Source: Boseongicola sp.
Lineage (GTDB): Bacteria > Pseudomonadota > Alphaproteobacteria > Rhodobacterales > Rhodobacteraceae
DNA length: 5,634 nucleotides
Assembly (NCBI GenBank): GCA_013042895.1
Contig: JABDPD010000220.1
Coordinates: forward strand, 1 to 5,634
Direction of reading: 5' to 3'
Both the position numbers and the translations under genes were made by a program. The notes under the pieces were generated by a model, which was not told the origin of the DNA, did no database searches, and saw nothing but the letters and a program-made list of their open reading frames with translations. Of this stretch, positions 5,471-5,634 are shown piece after piece; the stretch's first letter is position 1, and every line of letters begins with the position of its first letter.

Positions 5471-5634
5471 GGTTTCTGCAACATCTCTGCAACAAGGCGA
5501 CTATCTCGGTTATGTGCCTGCACAAATGAACGTGCAGAGGTTGCAAAGCTAGAGAGTGGCGCATGGATGTTGCGCGAGGCTGCAATGGCATTGGGTATCG
5601 CTCAAGAAGAAGTAGACAAACTCCTGAGACCCAA
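5471..5634. other. Unassigned tail after the terminator, with TGCAAC-type repeats
   Basis: This stretch holds no complete gene. TCTGCAACA occurs twice in direct order (5475-5483 and 5486-5494). CTGCAC/GTGCAG forms a 6-base dyad (5518-5523, 5532-5537). Related inverted copies appear as GGTTGCAAAG (from 5539) and GATGTTGCGC (from 5566). The plus-strand frame is open from 5435 to the edge but has no ATG before 5567. No attachment-site copy of the tRNA-Asn 3' end is visible here. Confidence 0.5.
5567..5634 (+). CDS. Possible start of an unknown protein, cut by the right edge
   Basis: From ATG 5567 the frame reads MLREAAMALGIAQEEVDKLLRP and runs off the window. The composition is protein-like, and REAAMALGIA followed by EEVDKLLR resembles a helix-turn-helix (AA..LGI....V..LL). 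It also recalls the C-terminal helix of fumarase/aspartase-type lyases (LG..EE.D...RP), in which case it would be a gene remnant. The same frame stays open upstream to 5435 and reads TNERAEVAKLESGAW just before the ATG, equally protein-like but without a normal start codon. AGAGAG lies about 10 bases before the ATG. It may be a real partial gene, a decayed fragment, or chance; function is not assignable. Confidence 0.3.
   Translation, partial: MLREAAMALGIAQEEVDKLLRP

Noticed and set aside
5403..5591. Minus-strand open frame of 62 codons
   Set aside because: It runs through the terminator and into the tRNA-Asn 3' end, and the translation has no recognisable domain.
1..5634. CRISPR arrays, insertion-sequence ends, rRNA genes or riboswitches
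   Set aside because: No regularly spaced repeats, transposase motifs, rRNA-like segments or recognised riboswitch cores were seen on either strand.

Overview
The window looks like an ordinary chromosomal stretch from an alphaproteobacterium, most likely the Rhodobacteraceae (roseobacter group). This rests on the purM-purN-rnd gene order, the protein sequences as I recall the families, moderate GC content and the alphaproteobacterial style of the tRNAs. No database search was run, so the lineage is an inference.

Layout. Positions 1-2810 hold a minus-strand operon read from right to left: purM (AIR synthetase), purN (GAR formyltransferase) and rnd (ribonuclease D, running off the left edge about a dozen codons short of its usual end). 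purM and purN overlap by 4 bases (GTGA), and rnd follows after 32 bases. Positions 2811-2918 form a compact divergent promoter region shared by purM (minus) and a tRNA gene with a CAT anticodon (plus, 2919-2995). That tRNA is either elongator Met or the lysidine-modified Ile2. Convergent to it is an EnvZ-like membrane histidine kinase (3015-4328, minus) with no response regulator in view. Divergent from the kinase is a metallo-beta-lactamase-fold hydrolase with a C-terminal winged helix (4344-5264, plus). The two start codons are only 15 bases apart and lie in the arms of one inverted repeat. tRNA-Asn (5343-5417) follows with its own promoter and a strong rho-independent terminator (5450-5470). 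The last 164 bases are not clearly assigned. They hold a short open frame with protein-like, possibly helix-turn-helix, content that runs off the right edge, plus a cluster of TGCAAC-type repeats.

How the genes work together. PurN and PurM catalyse the third and fifth steps of de novo purine synthesis and are translationally coupled. RNase D rides on the same transcript, so nucleotide synthesis and RNA 3'-end maturation share a message. The kinase and hydrolase are linked only by their divergent arrangement.

I found no clear new system, transposon, CRISPR array or rRNA. The points most worth a second look are the overlapping divergent starts at 4326-4346, the dyads just inside the hydrolase gene, the back-to-back purM/tRNA promoters, and the unexplained tail after tRNA-Asn.
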